Assembly (NCBI GenBank): GCA_007129135.1
Contig: SKWB01000355.1
Coordinates: 1 to 6,173, forward strand
DNA length: 6,173 nt
Direction: 5' to 3'
Origin: Halococcaceae archaeon
GTDB lineage: Archaea; Halobacteriota; Halobacteria; Halobacteriales; Halalkalicoccaceae
Both the position numbers and the translations under genes were made by a program. Of the stretch, positions 5,516 to 6,173 are shown piece after piece; within the stretch, counting starts at the first letter, position 1, and each line of letters begins with the position of its first letter. Under the pieces are notes generated by a model. It was not told the DNA's origin. It saw only the letters and a program-made list of their open reading frames with translations, and did no database searches.

Positions 5516-6173
5516 ACCGCCCGACGGTCACCCGGCGACAGGGGCTCGCGATCGGGGCGATCCTCTTCGGTCTCTTGCTCCTCGGCTTCGTCGTCGACGG
5601 GGGTCGGTCGCTGCTCTCGGACGTCACCGGGGTCGTGAGCGCGTCGTACCTGGCCGCGGCGTTCCGGTTCACCGTCCCGATCGCCTTCGCCGCGATGGGC
5701 GGCATCTTCGCGGAGAAGACCGGCGTCATCAACATCGGCCTCGAGGGGCTGTTGATCATCGGCGCGTTCGCCGCGGTCGCGAGCGCGTGGGGGCTCGCGG
5801 CGACGCCGATCGGCGCGAACATCTGGCTCGCGTTCGGCCTCGCGGTGCTGGCGAGCACGTTCGTCGCGCTGCTGTTCGCGGTCGTCTGTATCGAGTTCAA
5901 AGCCGACCAGATCATCGCCGGGCTCGCGGTCTGGCTGATCGCGCTCGGCTTCGCACCCTTCGCGAGCATCATCATCTGGGACCGGACGAACAGCCCGAGC
6001 GTCGGCACCTTCCCGGTCTGGGAGGTCCCCGTGCTCGCCGACCTCCCGAGCCTGGGGCCGCTCTTCTCGGCCACGCCGCCGGTACTCCTGCTCGTCCTCG
6101 CGGTCCCCTTCTCCTGGTACCTGCTGAACCGAACGCCGTTCGGCATGTGGATCGAAGCAAGCGGCGAGGACCC
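5512..6173 (+). CDS. ABC transporter permease, NupQ-like, 3' end cut by the window
   Basis: The first 220 residues of the second permease subunit; the frame is open to the right edge. Homologues are roughly 300-350 residues, so about a third is missing. A short basic N-terminus (RPTVTRR) precedes TM1 (about 11-28). The family hallmark EKTGVINIGLEGLLIIGAF is at 68-86 and ADQIIAGLAVWLIALG at 131-146. Membrane segments are likely at about 49-64, 75-93, 103-126, 133-155 and 187-205. NRTPFGMWIEASGED (206-220) begins the cytoplasmic coupling segment, the counterpart of RTVLGYELRTSG in the first permease. Its ATG overlaps the first permease's TGA as ATGA with no strong Shine-Dalgarno, so it probably depends on translational coupling. 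It pairs with the first permease to form the heterodimeric channel. Trp141 stands where many relatives, from memory, carry Asn. Confidence 0.93.
   Translation, partial: MNRPTVTRRQGLAIGAILFGLLLLGFVVDGGRSLLSDVTGVVSASYLAAAFRFTVPIAFAAMGGIFAEKTGVINIGLEGLLIIGAFAAVASAWGLAATPIGANIWLAFGLAVLASTFVALLFAVVCIEFKADQIIAGLAVWLIALGFAPFASIIIWDRTNSPSVGTFPVWEVPVLADLPSLGPLFSATPPVLLLVLAVPFSWYLLNRTPFGMWIEASGED

Noticed and set aside
5331..6146. 271-codon minus-strand frame opposite the second permease
   Set aside because: The + strand encodes a permease with INIGLEG and ADQIIAG motifs. The minus frame is Ser/Arg/Pro-rich low-complexity shadow.

Overview
The window looks like a haloarchaeal chromosome segment. Its coding DNA is GC-rich with strong G/C preference at third codon positions. 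The predicted proteins are very acidic, the binding protein has a twin-arginine lipoprotein signal, and one promoter has the archaeal BRE/TATA layout with an apparently leaderless start. These traits point to Halobacteria; I cannot name the genus.

Layout. The left fifth (1 to about 1350) is loosely packed and visibly less GC-rich than the rest; for example, 481-540 has 31 G/C of 60 and 2701-2760 has 41 of 60. It holds a 48-residue hydrophobic protein (84-230), a 110-residue winged-helix regulator resembling the phage PhiH1 repressor family (530-862), and about 500 bases with no convincing gene (863-1346). That gap contains a 17-base perfect hairpin, a possible decayed reading frame, and a 19-base inverted repeat just before the transporter promoter.

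From 1347 to the right edge there is one operon on the + strand: a Tat-exported BMP-family (PnrA/TmpC-like) lipoprotein, a double-domain ABC ATPase, and two membrane permeases, the second cut by the window edge. The genes are 7 bases apart, 43 apart, and overlapping by 4 (ATGA). This is the gene set of the nucleoside ABC importers represented by Bacillus NupN/O/P/Q. The lipoprotein should capture nucleoside outside the cell, the two permeases form the channel, and the ATPase powers uptake. Nucleoside as substrate is inferred from family; no catabolic gene is visible inside the window to confirm it.

The window is mostly an ordinary transport operon, and I see no undescribed multi-gene system in it. 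The points most worth a second look are a probable reading-frame slip in the ATPase tail at a G-rich tract near 4150-4185, a doubly overlapping mini-ORF in the ATPase-permease junction, the inverted repeat next to the promoter, and the orphan small membrane protein.
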